Positions 1 to 8,375 of a DNA stretch of 17,735 nucleotides are shown one piece after another. The translations under genes and the position numbers were made by a program. This stretch comes from DASWHF01 sp036393295 (GTDB lineage: Bacteria > Pseudomonadota > Gammaproteobacteria > Acidiferrobacterales > UBA6901), in the NCBI GenBank assembly GCA_036393295.1, contig DASWHF010000166.1, forward strand, positions 1 to 17,735, written 5' to 3'. The notes beneath the pieces were generated by a model that saw nothing but the letters and a program-made list of their open reading frames with translations, did no database searches and was not told the DNA's origin. Each line of letters starts with the position of its first letter. Positions within the stretch are counted from its first letter, which is position 1.

Positions 1-389
1 CGCTCGACAAGGTCTTCATCGGCTCCTGCACCAACTCGCGCATCGAGGACCTGCGCGCCGCCGCCGGCGTCGTGAAGGGCAGGCGCGTCGCCGGCAACAT
101 CAAGCTCGCCATGGTGGTGCCGGGTTCCGGTCTGGTGAAGGCCGAGGCGGAAAAGGAAGGGCTCGACCGGGTGTTCCGCGACGCCGGTTTCGAATGGCGC
201 GAGCCGGGCTGTTCGATGTGCCTGGCGATGAACGCCGACCGGCTCGCCCCCGGCGAGCGCTGCGCCTCGACCTCGAACCGCAACTTCGAAGGCCGCCAGG
301 GCGCCGGTGGACGCACGCACTTGGTGAGCCCGGCGATGGCCGCCGCGGCGGCCATCGCCGGGCATTTCGTCGACGTGCGCAAATTGTGA
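1..389 (+). CDS. leuC: 3-isopropylmalate dehydratase large subunit (3' part)
   Basis: This is the C-terminal part of the large subunit of isopropylmalate isomerase. With LeuD it converts 2-isopropylmalate to 3-isopropylmalate in leucine synthesis, in the cytoplasm. The gene starts before the window; the frame begins at base 3 and the stop is TGA 387-389. The visible part carries the aconitase-family GSCTNSR motif (Cys codon 27-29) and, further on, a GCSMCLAMN segment whose CxxC pair supplies the other [4Fe-4S] ligands. It then has the RNFEGRQG signature and the typical C-terminal run HLVSPAMAAAAAIAG. leuD follows after 31 bases in the same direction, as expected for a leuCDB operon. The assignment is firm because these are family-specific motifs. 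Confidence 0.97.
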   Translation, partial: LDKVFIGSCTNSRIEDLRAAAGVVKGRRVAGNIKLAMVVPGSGLVKAEAEKEGLDRVFRDAGFEWREPGCSMCLAMNADRLAPGERCASTSNRNFEGRQGAGGRTHLVSPAMAAAAAIAGHFVDVRKL

Positions 390-420
390 GCGGTTGTTCA
401 ATACGGGATCTTTTGTTGCC

Positions 421-1064
421 ATGCAGAAATTCGAGAAATTGACGGGGCTCGCAGTACCGCTCGATCGCGCCAACGTCGACACCGACGCGATCATCCCCAA
501 GCAGTACCTGAAGTCGATCCACCGCACCGGCTTCGGGCCGAATCTGTTCGACGACTGGCGCTACCTGGATCCGGGCGAGCCGGGCATGGACCATAGTCGC
601 CGCCGCATCAACCCGGATTTCGTCCTGAACCAGCCGCGTTATCGCGGCGCGCAGGTGCTGCTGGCGCGCGACAACTTCGGCTGCGGCAGTTCGCGCGAGC
701 ACGCGCCCTGGGCGCTCATGGATTACGGCATTCGCGCGATCATCGCGCCGAGCTATGCCGACATCTTCTACAACAACAGCTTCAAGAACGGCCTGCTGCC
801 GATCGTGCTGGACCGGGACAGCGTCGACCGGCTGTTCCGGGAGTGCGCGGCCACCGGGGGCTATGCCCTGACGATCGATCTCGCGGCGCAGACCGTGACC
901 ACGCCGGGCGGCGCGGTATTCGCGTTCGACATCGACGCCTTCCGCAAGCACTGCCTGCTGAACGGCCTCGACGACATCGGCCTGACCTTGCAGCATGTCG
1001 ACGAGATCAAGGCCTACGAGGCCCGGCGCCGCCAGGAAGCACCGTGGTTGTTCGAGAGGCACTG

Positions 1065-1065
<1 letters not shown>
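421..1065 (+). CDS. leuD: 3-isopropylmalate dehydratase small subunit
   Basis: This is the small (swivel-domain) subunit that pairs with LeuC in isopropylmalate isomerase. The 214-residue product is the usual length for the family (about 200-216). It begins MQKFEKLTG and continues with LDRANVDTDAIIPKQ and the FGCGSSREHAPWAL signature that closes over the substrate. I chose ATG 421 because homologues start at this MQxF segment. A TTG in frame at 394 would add nine residues unlike the family. Only a weak GGGA at 405-408 precedes the ATG, so translation may depend on coupling to leuC. The stop codon TGA (1063-1065) shares one base with the leuB start ATG, indicating translational coupling. Confidence 0.97.
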
Positions 1066-2144
<1,079 letters not shown>

Positions 2145-2168
2145 GCAGGGTTCGATTAAGGTGACACG

Positions 2169-3281
2169 ATGAAACGGGTAGGGCTGGTAGGCTGGCGCGG
2201 CATGGTGGGCTCGGTGCTCATGGGCCGCATGCAGGAGGAGCGGGACTTCGATCACATCGAGCCCAGGTTCTTCACCACCTCGAACGTCGGCGGCAAGGGT
2301 CCGGCGATCGGCAAGGACATGCCGCCGCTCGAGGACGCCCGGAGCGTCGATGCGCTCAAGGCCATGGACATCGTCATTTCCTGCCAGGGCGGCGATTACA
2401 CCAGCGAGATCTTTCCGAAGCTGCGCGCGGCCGGCTGGAAGGGTTATTGGATCGACGCCGCGTCGACGCTGCGCATGGACAAGGACGCCGTCATCATCCT
2501 CGACCCGGTCAACCGCGGCGTGATCGAGGCCGGCATCCGCAACGGCACGAAGCACTACATCGGCGGCAACTGCACGGTATCGCTGATGCTGATGGCGCTC
2601 GGCGGCCTGTTCAAGGCCGACCTGATCGAGTGGATGACCGCCATGACCTATCAGGCCGCCTCCGGCGCCGGCGCCAACAACATGCGCGAGCTGGTCCGGC
2701 AGATGGGCAGCGTGCACGACGCGGTCAAAGCCAAGCTGGACGATCCGGCCGGCGCCATCCTCGAGATCGATCGCGCGGTGGCCGACCATATCCGCGGCCG
2801 CGACTACCCGACCGAGTACTTCGGCGTACCGCTGGCGGGCAGCCTGATACCTTATATTGACAAGCAGCTCGACAACGGCCAGAGCCGCGAGGAATGGAAG
2901 GGCCAGGCCGAGACCAACAAGATCCTCGGGCGCAGCGCGTCGCCGATCCCCGTTGACGGCATCTGCGTGCGCGTCGGCGCGATGCGTTGCCACAGCCAGG
3001 CGCTGACCATCAAGCTCAAGCAGGACGTCCCCTTGGACGAAATTCACCAGATGCTGGGCACGCACAACGACTGGGTCAAGGTCATCCCCAACGAGCGCGA
3101 CGCCAGCATGCGCGAGCTGACCCCGGCGGCGGTCACCGGCCGGCTCGGCATCCCGGTCGGCCGGCTGCGCAAGCTCAATATGGGCGGGGACTATCTCGGC
3201 GCCTTCACGGTCGGCGACCAGCTGCTGTGGGGTGCGGCCGAGCCGCTGCGTCGCGTTTTGCGCATCCTGATCGGGGCTTAG
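2169..3281 (+). CDS. asd: aspartate-semialdehyde dehydrogenase
   Basis: This enzyme reduces beta-aspartyl phosphate to aspartate semialdehyde with NADPH, the branch point to lysine/diaminopimelate, threonine and methionine. The 370-residue product is of the gammaproteobacterial type (E. coli is 367). It has an N-terminal nucleotide-binding segment VGLVGWRGMVGSVL, the catalytic cysteine in GGNCTVSLM (Cys135) and the catalytic histidine in RVGAMRCHSQALTIKL. The start ATG 2169 is preceded by AAGGTGA at 2158-2164, a good ribosome-binding site. It lies 24 bases after leuB in the same orientation, so it is probably the last gene of the leuCDB-asd transcript. The leuB-asd-fimV order is common in gammaproteobacteria such as Pseudomonas. 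Confidence 0.98.
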   Translation: MKRVGLVGWRGMVGSVLMGRMQEERDFDHIEPRFFTTSNVGGKGPAIGKDMPPLEDARSVDALKAMDIVISCQGGDYTSEIFPKLRAAGWKGYWIDAASTLRMDKDAVIILDPVNRGVIEAGIRNGTKHYIGGNCTVSLMLMALGGLFKADLIEWMTAMTYQAASGAGANNMRELVRQMGSVHDAVKAKLDDPAGAILEIDRAVADHIRGRDYPTEYFGVPLAGSLIPYIDKQLDNGQSREEWKGQAETNKILGRSASPIPVDGICVRVGAMRCHSQALTIKLKQDVPLDEIHQMLGTHNDWVKVIPNERDASMRELTPAAVTGRLGIPVGRLRKLNMGGDYLGAFTVGDQLLWGAAEPLRRVLRILIGA

Positions 3282-3378
3282 GGCGGGTGCCGAAATCGGC
3301 GTTCGGGTCGGGAATGATCGATCGGATGCGTGGTCCGATCTGAGTATCGAGTCGACTCCATTTACGGGAGGGACGCAT

Positions 3379-3407
3379 TTGCCGACCGCCTGGGGACCGG
3401 CTATACC
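3379..3407 (+). promoter_or_regulatory. candidate sigma-70 promoter P1 in asd-fimV gap
   Basis: TTGCCG (3379-3384) and TATACC (3402-3407) are separated by exactly 17 bases. Each hexamer matches 4 of 6 consensus positions. It lies 360 bases upstream of fimV, so any transcript would have a long untranslated leader or be a separate small RNA. This is a prediction from consensus only. Confidence 0.4.
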
Positions 3408-3627
3408 ATCAAATAGCTGAAGACGATACGCCGCTTGCAGGTCGCCATCACCCCGCCGGTGTATGCCACCCTCGCTCGCCGTGCCGCAGCGCCCGGAACT
3501 CTTGGCATGGCCAACCCGTTAACCCGCTTTGACGCCACCGGCCGTTGGAAAGGAGTGGATCGCGAGCTGCCCCCGGCAGGGCGCCTCGAAATGTCGTGGA
3601 AAAACAGTGTACAGTCTGTGGAAACCT

Positions 3628-3656
3628 TGGTAAAAGAGCATCTGTGGGCTATAGTT
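3628..3656 (+). promoter_or_regulatory. probable fimV promoter P2
   Basis: TTGGTA (3628-3633) and TATAGT (3651-3656) are separated by exactly 17 bases, in the A+T-rich part of the gap. Predicted transcription starts near 3663, giving a leader of about 100 bases to the fimV start. It is the strongest promoter-like sequence upstream of fimV. Confidence 0.6.
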
Positions 3657-3766
3657 ACTCCATGTTTATAAAGGCTATTGCGATTATACATAGCTAACTA
3701 CAAGTATTGAAAACCGAAATTGAAAACGACCGATCTTAGTGTAAGGCCGTCGGGGGATTGAGCACC

Positions 3767-6745
3767 ATGCACCATAAGGTTGCTGGCAGGCTGCGAATCA
3801 CCGGGCTGGTTCTTGGCGCGACCCTTGTCGGTCTGCCGCTGGCGGCCCATGCCCTGGGGCTTGGCCGTCTGGTGGTGAGCTCCCATCTGGACGAGCCGCT
3901 GCGCGGCGAGATCGAGCTGCTGTCGCCGACACCGCAGGAGCTCAAGACTCTCACCCCGTCACTCGCACCGCGCGACGAATTCGATGCCGCGGGCATTGAC
4001 CGCCTGCCGGTGCTGTTCAACATCAAGTACGAGGTCGTCAAACGCAATGACGGCCGCTACTACCTGACGCTCAAAACCGACGAGTCGCTGCGCGAGCCCT
4101 ATCTGCACATGCTGCTGCAGGTCGAGTGGTCGGGTGGCCGCCTGATCCGCGAGTACACCGCGCTGCTCGATCCGCCGACCTGGGTGGCCGGGCAGCCGGC
4201 CGAGGTCGACGTTCCCGAGGTTGCGCCTGAATTCGTCGACGCGCCGGTCGCGGCCGAGCCGATGGAACCGGCGGCACCGGTCGCGCAAGCGGCGGCCGCC
4301 GCGCCGGAAGCGATGCCACCCGAAGCCGCCGCGCCGGGCGCACCCGAGCCGATGGAACCGGTCGCGTCCGCGCCGCCCGCCGAGCCGGACGGAAGGCTCG
4401 GCCCGACGATTCCCGAGCCGAGCGTCGAACCGTTGCCCGCCGACGAGCCGCCGTCCGCCATTGAGCCGGCGATCGCCGACGCCGCCCCGGCGGTGGCGCC
4501 GCTCGAGCCCGAGCCGCGCTGGGTGAGCACCGAGGCCGACTGGGCCGCGACGTCCGAGTACGGGCCGGTGCGGCGCGGAGAGACGTTGAGCGGCATCACC
4601 GCCAAGGTGCGTACTGACAAGTCGGTGAGCGCCGAGCAGGTCATGTTGGCGCTGCTGAAGGCCAATCCCAAGGCCTTCTTCGGCAACAACGTCAATAATC
4701 TCAAGGCCGGTGCCATCCTGCGCATGCCGGAACGCGACGAGATCGAGGCCGTGCCGCCGACGGCCGCGCGCCGCGAGTTCCGCGCGCAGTACAACGCCTG
4801 GCAGGAGTACAAGCTCAGGCTGGCCGCCGCCAGCCAGACCGTTACCGTGGCCAGTGCGCCGCCGGAGCCGGCCGCCGCGCCCGCCGTGACGCCTGCGGCG
4901 CCTGTGGCCCCGGAGAAGCCGGCCACCGCCAAGCCGGAGCCGGCGAAACCGGCCAAGACCCCGGCGCGTGCCGCCGCCAAGGTCGAGGTCTCGGACGACC
5001 TGCTCAAGATCGTGCGCGCCAACCTGGACGACAAGACCCGCACCGACAGCAGCAAGACACCCGGCGTCGACACGCGCAAAGACGCGAGCTCGGAACAGCA
5101 GGAGCTCGGCGAGCGCGTCGCCACCCTGGAAGAGGCGATCGAATCCAAGGACATTGAGACCAAGGATCTGACTGACCGCGTCGGCAAGATGCAGGATCAG
5201 GTCAAGAACACAGCCCGCCTCATCGAGCTCGAGAACCAGCAGCTGGCCAAGGCGCAGCAGCAGGCCGCGGAAAGCCTCAAGGAGCAGGAAAAGGCCCAGC
5301 CCAAGCCCGCCGAGACCGTCGCCGCGGCACCGGCTGAACCCGCGGCCCCGGAGCCCTCGGCCGCAAAGCCGCCGGCTGCCGCACAGGCGCCGACGCCCAC
5401 GCCGGGCGAGCCCGTTGCGGTGGCGCCCGCCGCTCCGGAAGGACAGGCCCCGGCCGCCAAGACCGCCCCAGTGCCTGCCAAGCCGACGCCCGCCAAGCCG
5501 GCGATCAAGCGTCCGGCAGCGCCGCCGCCACCCGTCGAGGAGCCGAGCTTCCTCGACAGCATCGTCGAAACGCTGTTCGGCAACACCCTGACCCTGGCGG
5601 TACTCGGCGGCGTGGGTGTGCTGGGCCTCGGCATTCTGGGCATGTACCTGGTACGGCGGCGGCGCGCGCACGCCGAGTTCGAAGAGAGCATCCTCTCCGG
5701 CGGCAGCCTGAACACCGACGCCGCCAGCGTGACCGATACCGGCAGCCAGGCGGCCTCCAGCGACACCTCGTTCCTGAGCGATTTCAGCCAGGGCGGCATG
5801 GGCAATATCCACACCGACGAGGTCGATCCGATCGCCGAGGCCGAGGTGTATCTGGCCTACGGCCGTGACGAGCAGGCCGAGGAAATCCTGAAGGAGGCCA
5901 TCGTCAAGGATCCGGCCCGCCATGAGCTCAAGCAGAAGCTGCTGGAGATCTACCACCAGCGCAATGACGTGCGCGGTTTCGAGACGCTTGCCGAGGAGCT
6001 GTATGCGGCCCTGGAAGGTCAGGGCGGCAAAATCTGGGAAAAGGTCGAGGAAATGGGTCGCAAGATCTCGCCGAACAATCCGATGTTCAGCGGCGGCGGT
6101 GGCGGCCGCAGGCCCCCGAGTGTCGCCCCGACGGTCATGGCGGCGGCCACGGAAGCCGCGATGCCCCGCCGCGATATGGATGACCAGCCGCTGTCCTTCG
6201 ACATGTCCGGAACCCCGTCCGAGCCGGTGTCCGCGCCGGCAGCGTCGGGCGGCGGGCTGGATTTCGACCTCGGCGTGCCGGCCGAACCGGCACCGTCCGC
6301 CGGCGAGATCAGTTTCGATATGGACCTGGGCGGCGCGCCGGAACCGGCTCCGGATAGCGGCGGCCTGGATTTCGACATCCGCGGCAGCGACACCGTGGAT
6401 ACCGGCGGCAGTCTGGACTTCGAGATGGGCGGCGGACTCGAGTTCGAATCATCCGATGTGGCGCCCGGTGCGGTCGAGGAGGATCTGTCCTTCAGTATGG
6501 ATTCCGGCACCGGCGGCGAGTCACTGGAATTTGAAACCGCCACCGAGACGGTCACCGAGGCCGGCGGCGAGGAGGAGGCGGAATCCGGGCAGTGGGACGA
6601 GACCGCGACCAAGCTGGACCTGGCCAAGGCCTATATCGACATGGGTGACGCGGAGGGCGCGCGCAGCATCCTCGACGAGGTGCTGGCCGAGGGCAACGAG
6701 TCCCAGAAACAACAGGCGCGCGACCTGGCCGCACAGATCGGCTGA
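3767..6745 (+). CDS. fimV: FimV-family polar/pilus assembly protein
   Basis: This is a large inner-membrane protein of the FimV/HubP family. In Pseudomonas FimV supports type IV pilus assembly, cyclic-AMP signalling and polar protein placement. The 992-residue product has a signal peptide (about 1-28, ending AAHA) and the FimV N-terminal domain beginning LGLGRLVVSSHLDEPLRG. An Ala/Pro-rich linker leads to a peptidoglycan-binding LysM-like region (about 250-330), then a coiled coil (about 440-510). A second Pro/Ala-rich linker precedes one transmembrane helix near 606-630, followed by RRRR. The cytoplasmic part has a TPR-like segment (about 687-775), an acidic repeat region, and the conserved C-terminal motif KLDLAKAYIDMGD (about 947-959). 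I prefer ATG 3767 over TTG 3758 because the GGGGGA at about 3752-3757 is well spaced for the ATG and too close to the TTG. Confidence 0.93.
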   Translation: MHHKVAGRLRITGLVLGATLVGLPLAAHALGLGRLVVSSHLDEPLRGEIELLSPTPQELKTLTPSLAPRDEFDAAGIDRLPVLFNIKYEVVKRNDGRYYLTLKTDESLREPYLHMLLQVEWSGGRLIREYTALLDPPTWVAGQPAEVDVPEVAPEFVDAPVAAEPMEPAAPVAQAAAAAPEAMPPEAAAPGAPEPMEPVASAPPAEPDGRLGPTIPEPSVEPLPADEPPSAIEPAIADAAPAVAPLEPEPRWVSTEADWAATSEYGPVRRGETLSGITAKVRTDKSVSAEQVMLALLKANPKAFFGNNVNNLKAGAILRMPERDEIEAVPPTAARREFRAQYNAWQEYKLRLAAASQTVTVASAPPEPAAAPAVTPAAPVAPEKPATAKPEPAKPAKTPARAAAKVEVSDDLLKIVRANLDDKTRTDSSKTPGVDTRKDASSEQQELGERVATLEEAIESKDIETKDLTDRVGKMQDQVKNTARLIELENQQLAKAQQQAAESLKEQEKAQPKPAETVAAAPAEPAAPEPSAAKPPAAAQAPTPTPGEPVAVAPAAPEGQAPAAKTAPVPAKPTPAKPAIKRPAAPPPPVEEPSFLDSIVETLFGNTLTLAVLGGVGVLGLGILGMYLVRRRRAHAEFEESILSGGSLNTDAASVTDTGSQAASSDTSFLSDFSQGGMGNIHTDEVDPIAEAEVYLAYGRDEQAEEILKEAIVKDPARHELKQKLLEIYHQRNDVRGFETLAEELYAALEGQGGKIWEKVEEMGRKISPNNPMFSGGGGGRRPPSVAPTVMAAATEAAMPRRDMDDQPLSFDMSGTPSEPVSAPAASGGGLDFDLGVPAEPAPSAGEISFDMDLGGAPEPAPDSGGLDFDIRGSDTVDTGGSLDFEMGGGLEFESSDVAPGAVEEDLSFSMDSGTGGESLEFETATETVTEAGGEEEAESGQWDETATKLDLAKAYIDMGDAEGARSILDEVLAEGNESQKQQARDLAAQIG

Positions 6746-6750
6746 TTGGA

Positions 6751-6773
6751 GCCGCCGGCGTCCTGCCGGCGGC
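6751..6773. terminator. hairpin between convergent fimV and folA
   Basis: A perfect 9-bp inverted repeat (GCCGCCGGC at 6751-6759, GCCGGCGGC at 6765-6773) with a 5-base loop sits between the fimV stop (6745) and the folA stop (6777). It probably ends both transcripts. Neither side has an immediate T-run; the six T at 6788-6793 lie 14 bases away, inside folA. Its role as an intrinsic terminator is therefore uncertain. Confidence 0.45.
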
Positions 6774-6776
6774 TGC

Positions 6777-7268
6777 TTAACTCTCCGTTTTTTCCAGCAC
6801 CACGAAACTGTACGCGTAAGCGTTCTCCGCATCCGCCTCGTGGCGCTCGCGCCGGCGCTCGCGCCAGGCGCGTGCGTCGATCTCCGGAAAGACGGTGTCG
6901 CCGGGCACCTCGGCATGAATCAGCGTCAGATAGAGGCGGTCGGCGAGCGGCAGGGTCTGGGCATAGAGCGCAGCGCCGCCGATAATGAAGGGCTCGGGGT
7001 CGTCCCGGGCCAGATCAAGCGCCGCCTCGATCGAGTGCACCACCTGGCAGCCCGGCGCCCGGAAGTCGCGATTGCCCGTCACCACGACATTGGTGCGCCC
7101 CGGCAGCGGCTTGCCGATCGACTCGTAGTTTTTGCGACCCATGACGACATGATGGCCGAGGGTGGTGCGGCGGAAGTGACGCAGATCGGCCGGCATGCGC
7201 CAGGGCAGGTCGTTGTCGCGGCCGATCACACGGTTCTCGGCCATGGCGGCGATTATCGAGACACGCAT
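6777..7268 (-). CDS. folA: dihydrofolate reductase
   Basis: This enzyme reduces dihydrofolate to tetrahydrofolate with NADPH and is the target of trimethoprim. The 163-residue product is the normal length (E. coli is 159). It begins MRVSIIAAMAENRVIG and continues DNDLPWRMPADL, where Asp28 corresponds to the catalytic acid (Asp27 in E. coli). It then has VVMGRKNYESIGKPLPGR, the conserved NADPH and substrate region. thyA lies upstream on the same strand, so the DHF made by thymidylate synthase is recycled by its neighbour. The start ATG at 7268 has no Shine-Dalgarno sequence. The leader just before it is pyrimidine-rich repeat DNA, which is unusual (see the repeat at 7285-7386). Confidence 0.97.
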   Translation of the reverse strand: MRVSIIAAMAENRVIGRDNDLPWRMPADLRHFRRTTLGHHVVMGRKNYESIGKPLPGRTNVVVTGNRDFRAPGCQVVHSIEAALDLARDDPEPFIIGGAALYAQTLPLADRLYLTLIHAEVPGDTVFPEIDARAWRERRRERHEADAENAYAYSFVVLEKTES

Positions 7269-7284
7269 GGTGTGTCAGAGGAAA

Positions 7285-7386
7285 GAGAAAAGTGGAAAGA
7301 GAAAAGTGAAAAGAAGAAACGGAAAGCGCGACCAGATCGGTGTCGTTGTCGATTTCACTTTTCTCTTTTCTCTTGTCACTTTTCTC
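7285..7386. repeat. purine/pyrimidine-rich inverted repeat between thyA and folA
   Basis: The 10-base word GAGAAAAGTG occurs twice in the left arm (7285-7294, 7299-7308; 14-base period). Its reverse complement CACTTTTCTC occurs twice in the right arm (7356-7365, 7377-7386). The arms flank a 47-base centre. One arm is almost all purine and the other almost all pyrimidine on a given strand, and both are far poorer in GC than the surroundings. It fills nearly all of the 121-base thyA-folA gap. It could fold as an RNA stem in the thyA-folA transcript or be one copy of a dispersed repeat. I cannot name a family. Confidence 0.85.
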
Positions 7387-7389
7387 TGC

Positions 7390-8184
7390 CTAAACAGCCA
7401 CCGCCGCCTTGATGGCCGGATGCGGATCGTAGTTCATGAGCTCGAAGTCCTGGTAGCGGAACTCGAAGATCGAGCGCACTTCGGGATTGAGCCGCAGGGT
7501 TGGCAGCGGCCGCGGCGCGCGCCCGAGTTGGAGCCGGACCTGCTCCAGGTGGTTGCTGTACAGGTGGGCGTCGCCCAGGGTATGCACGAACTCGCCAGGG
7601 GTGAGACCGGTGACCTGGGCGACCATCAATGTCAACAGCGCATAGGACGCGATATTGAACGGCACGCCCAGGAACACGTCGGCGCTGCGCTGGTAGAGCT
7701 GGCAGGACAGGCGGCCGTCGGCGACGTAGAACTGGAAGAAGGCGTGACAGGGCGGCAGCGCCATCCGTTCGATGTCGGCGACGTTCCAGGCGCTCACGAT
7801 CAGGCGCCGCGAATCCGGGTTGCGGCGGATATCGTCGACCAGCCGCGCGATCTGGTCGATGTGCCCGCCGTCGGCGGTCGGCCAGGAACGCCATTGGTAT
7901 CCGTAGACCGGACCGAGCTCGCCGTGCTCGTCGGCCCATTCGTCCCAGATCGTGACGCCGTTGTCGCGCAGGTAGCGTATGTTGGTGTCGCCGCGCAGGA
8001 ACCACAGCAGCTCGTGGATGATGGACTTGAGGTGAACTTTCTTGGTGGTGACCAGCGGGAAGCCCGCGCCTAAGTCGAAGCGCATCTGGTGGCCGAAGAC
8101 GCTCAGGGTTCCGGTGCCCGTACGGTCGTCCTTGCGGACGCCGTGCTCGAGGATATGACGCATCAGGTCCAGGTATTGCCGCAT
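7390..8184 (-). CDS. thyA: thymidylate synthase
   Basis: This enzyme methylates dUMP to dTMP using 5,10-methylene-THF, which becomes dihydrofolate. The 264-residue product has exactly the E. coli ThyA length. It begins MRQYLDLMRHILEHG and has the folate/phosphate loop RKDDRTGTGT. The nucleophilic cysteine is Cys146 in MALPPCHAFFQFYV, and the SCQLYQRSADVFLGVPFNI segment binds dUMP. The stop codon lies at 7390-7392, immediately next to the inverted repeat that separates it from folA. I see no strong promoter or Shine-Dalgarno sequence upstream. In many gammaproteobacteria lgt precedes thyA; here the upstream neighbour is a divergent membrane protein gene. Confidence 0.98.
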   Translation of the reverse strand: MRQYLDLMRHILEHGVRKDDRTGTGTLSVFGHQMRFDLGAGFPLVTTKKVHLKSIIHELLWFLRGDTNIRYLRDNGVTIWDEWADEHGELGPVYGYQWRSWPTADGGHIDQIARLVDDIRRNPDSRRLIVSAWNVADIERMALPPCHAFFQFYVADGRLSCQLYQRSADVFLGVPFNIASYALLTLMVAQVTGLTPGEFVHTLGDAHLYSNHLEQVRLQLGRAPRPLPTLRLNPEVRSIFEFRYQDFELMNYDPHPAIKAAVAV

Positions 8185-8375
8185 CCCGGCATTTTCCCAT
8201 GAATCCGCCGTCGGATGAAGCCGGAGCGCCGGCCCTCGCCGCCTGCGCCGGCGCGCTTCCGTTCGTCGGGCCGTAGGTGCGTTGGACGGGTTTTTCTTTT
8301 CGTTTCCCGCGACTTATGGCACTAAGGCACGATAGGCCCCGCCCGCCCGATGCCGCGGGGTCCACGGGGGAGAAG

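Larger units (their letters stand above)
3282..3766. other. long intergenic region asd-fimV
   Basis: A 485-base gap without a convincing gene. A 7-bp inverted repeat (GATCGGA at 3320-3326, TCCGATC at 3334-3340) lies just after asd but has no T-run. Two sigma-70-like promoters are visible, at 3379-3407 and 3628-3656. From about 3596 to 3730 the sequence is clearly richer in A+T than the genes on either side. A short open frame starting with TTG at 3435 has no ribosome-binding site and no recognisable composition, so I do not call it a gene. The stretch between the promoters could be a transcribed leader or an RNA gene, but I recognise no RNA family. Confidence 0.6.

Noticed and set aside
3320..3340. 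A 7-bp inverted repeat just after asd
   Set aside because: The following bases contain no T-run, so it is not a clear intrinsic terminator; noted only in the gap description.
3600..3625. A LexA-like ACAG/CTGT arrangement upstream of fimV
   Set aside because: The half-sites have neither the order nor the spacing of the gammaproteobacterial LexA box.
3435..3671. A 78-codon frame with a TTG start in the asd-fimV gap
   Set aside because: No ribosome-binding site, no hydrophobic or domain pattern, and it ends inside the promoter region of fimV.
3959..5956. A 665-codon open frame on the - strand inside fimV
   Set aside because: It consists of Gly/Arg/Leu low-complexity sequence mirroring the Ala/Pro/Glu codons of FimV; there is no ribosome-binding site or domain.
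7285..7386. Possible CRISPR array in the thyA-folA gap
   Set aside because: The repeats are 10 bases, oppositely oriented in the two arms, and lack spacers of uniform length; no cas genes are present.
5922..7412. A 496-codon + strand frame overlapping the end of fimV and running through folA
   Set aside because: It is Arg/Trp/Ser-rich and crosses the fimV stop, the hairpin and the antisense of folA; not a plausible protein.
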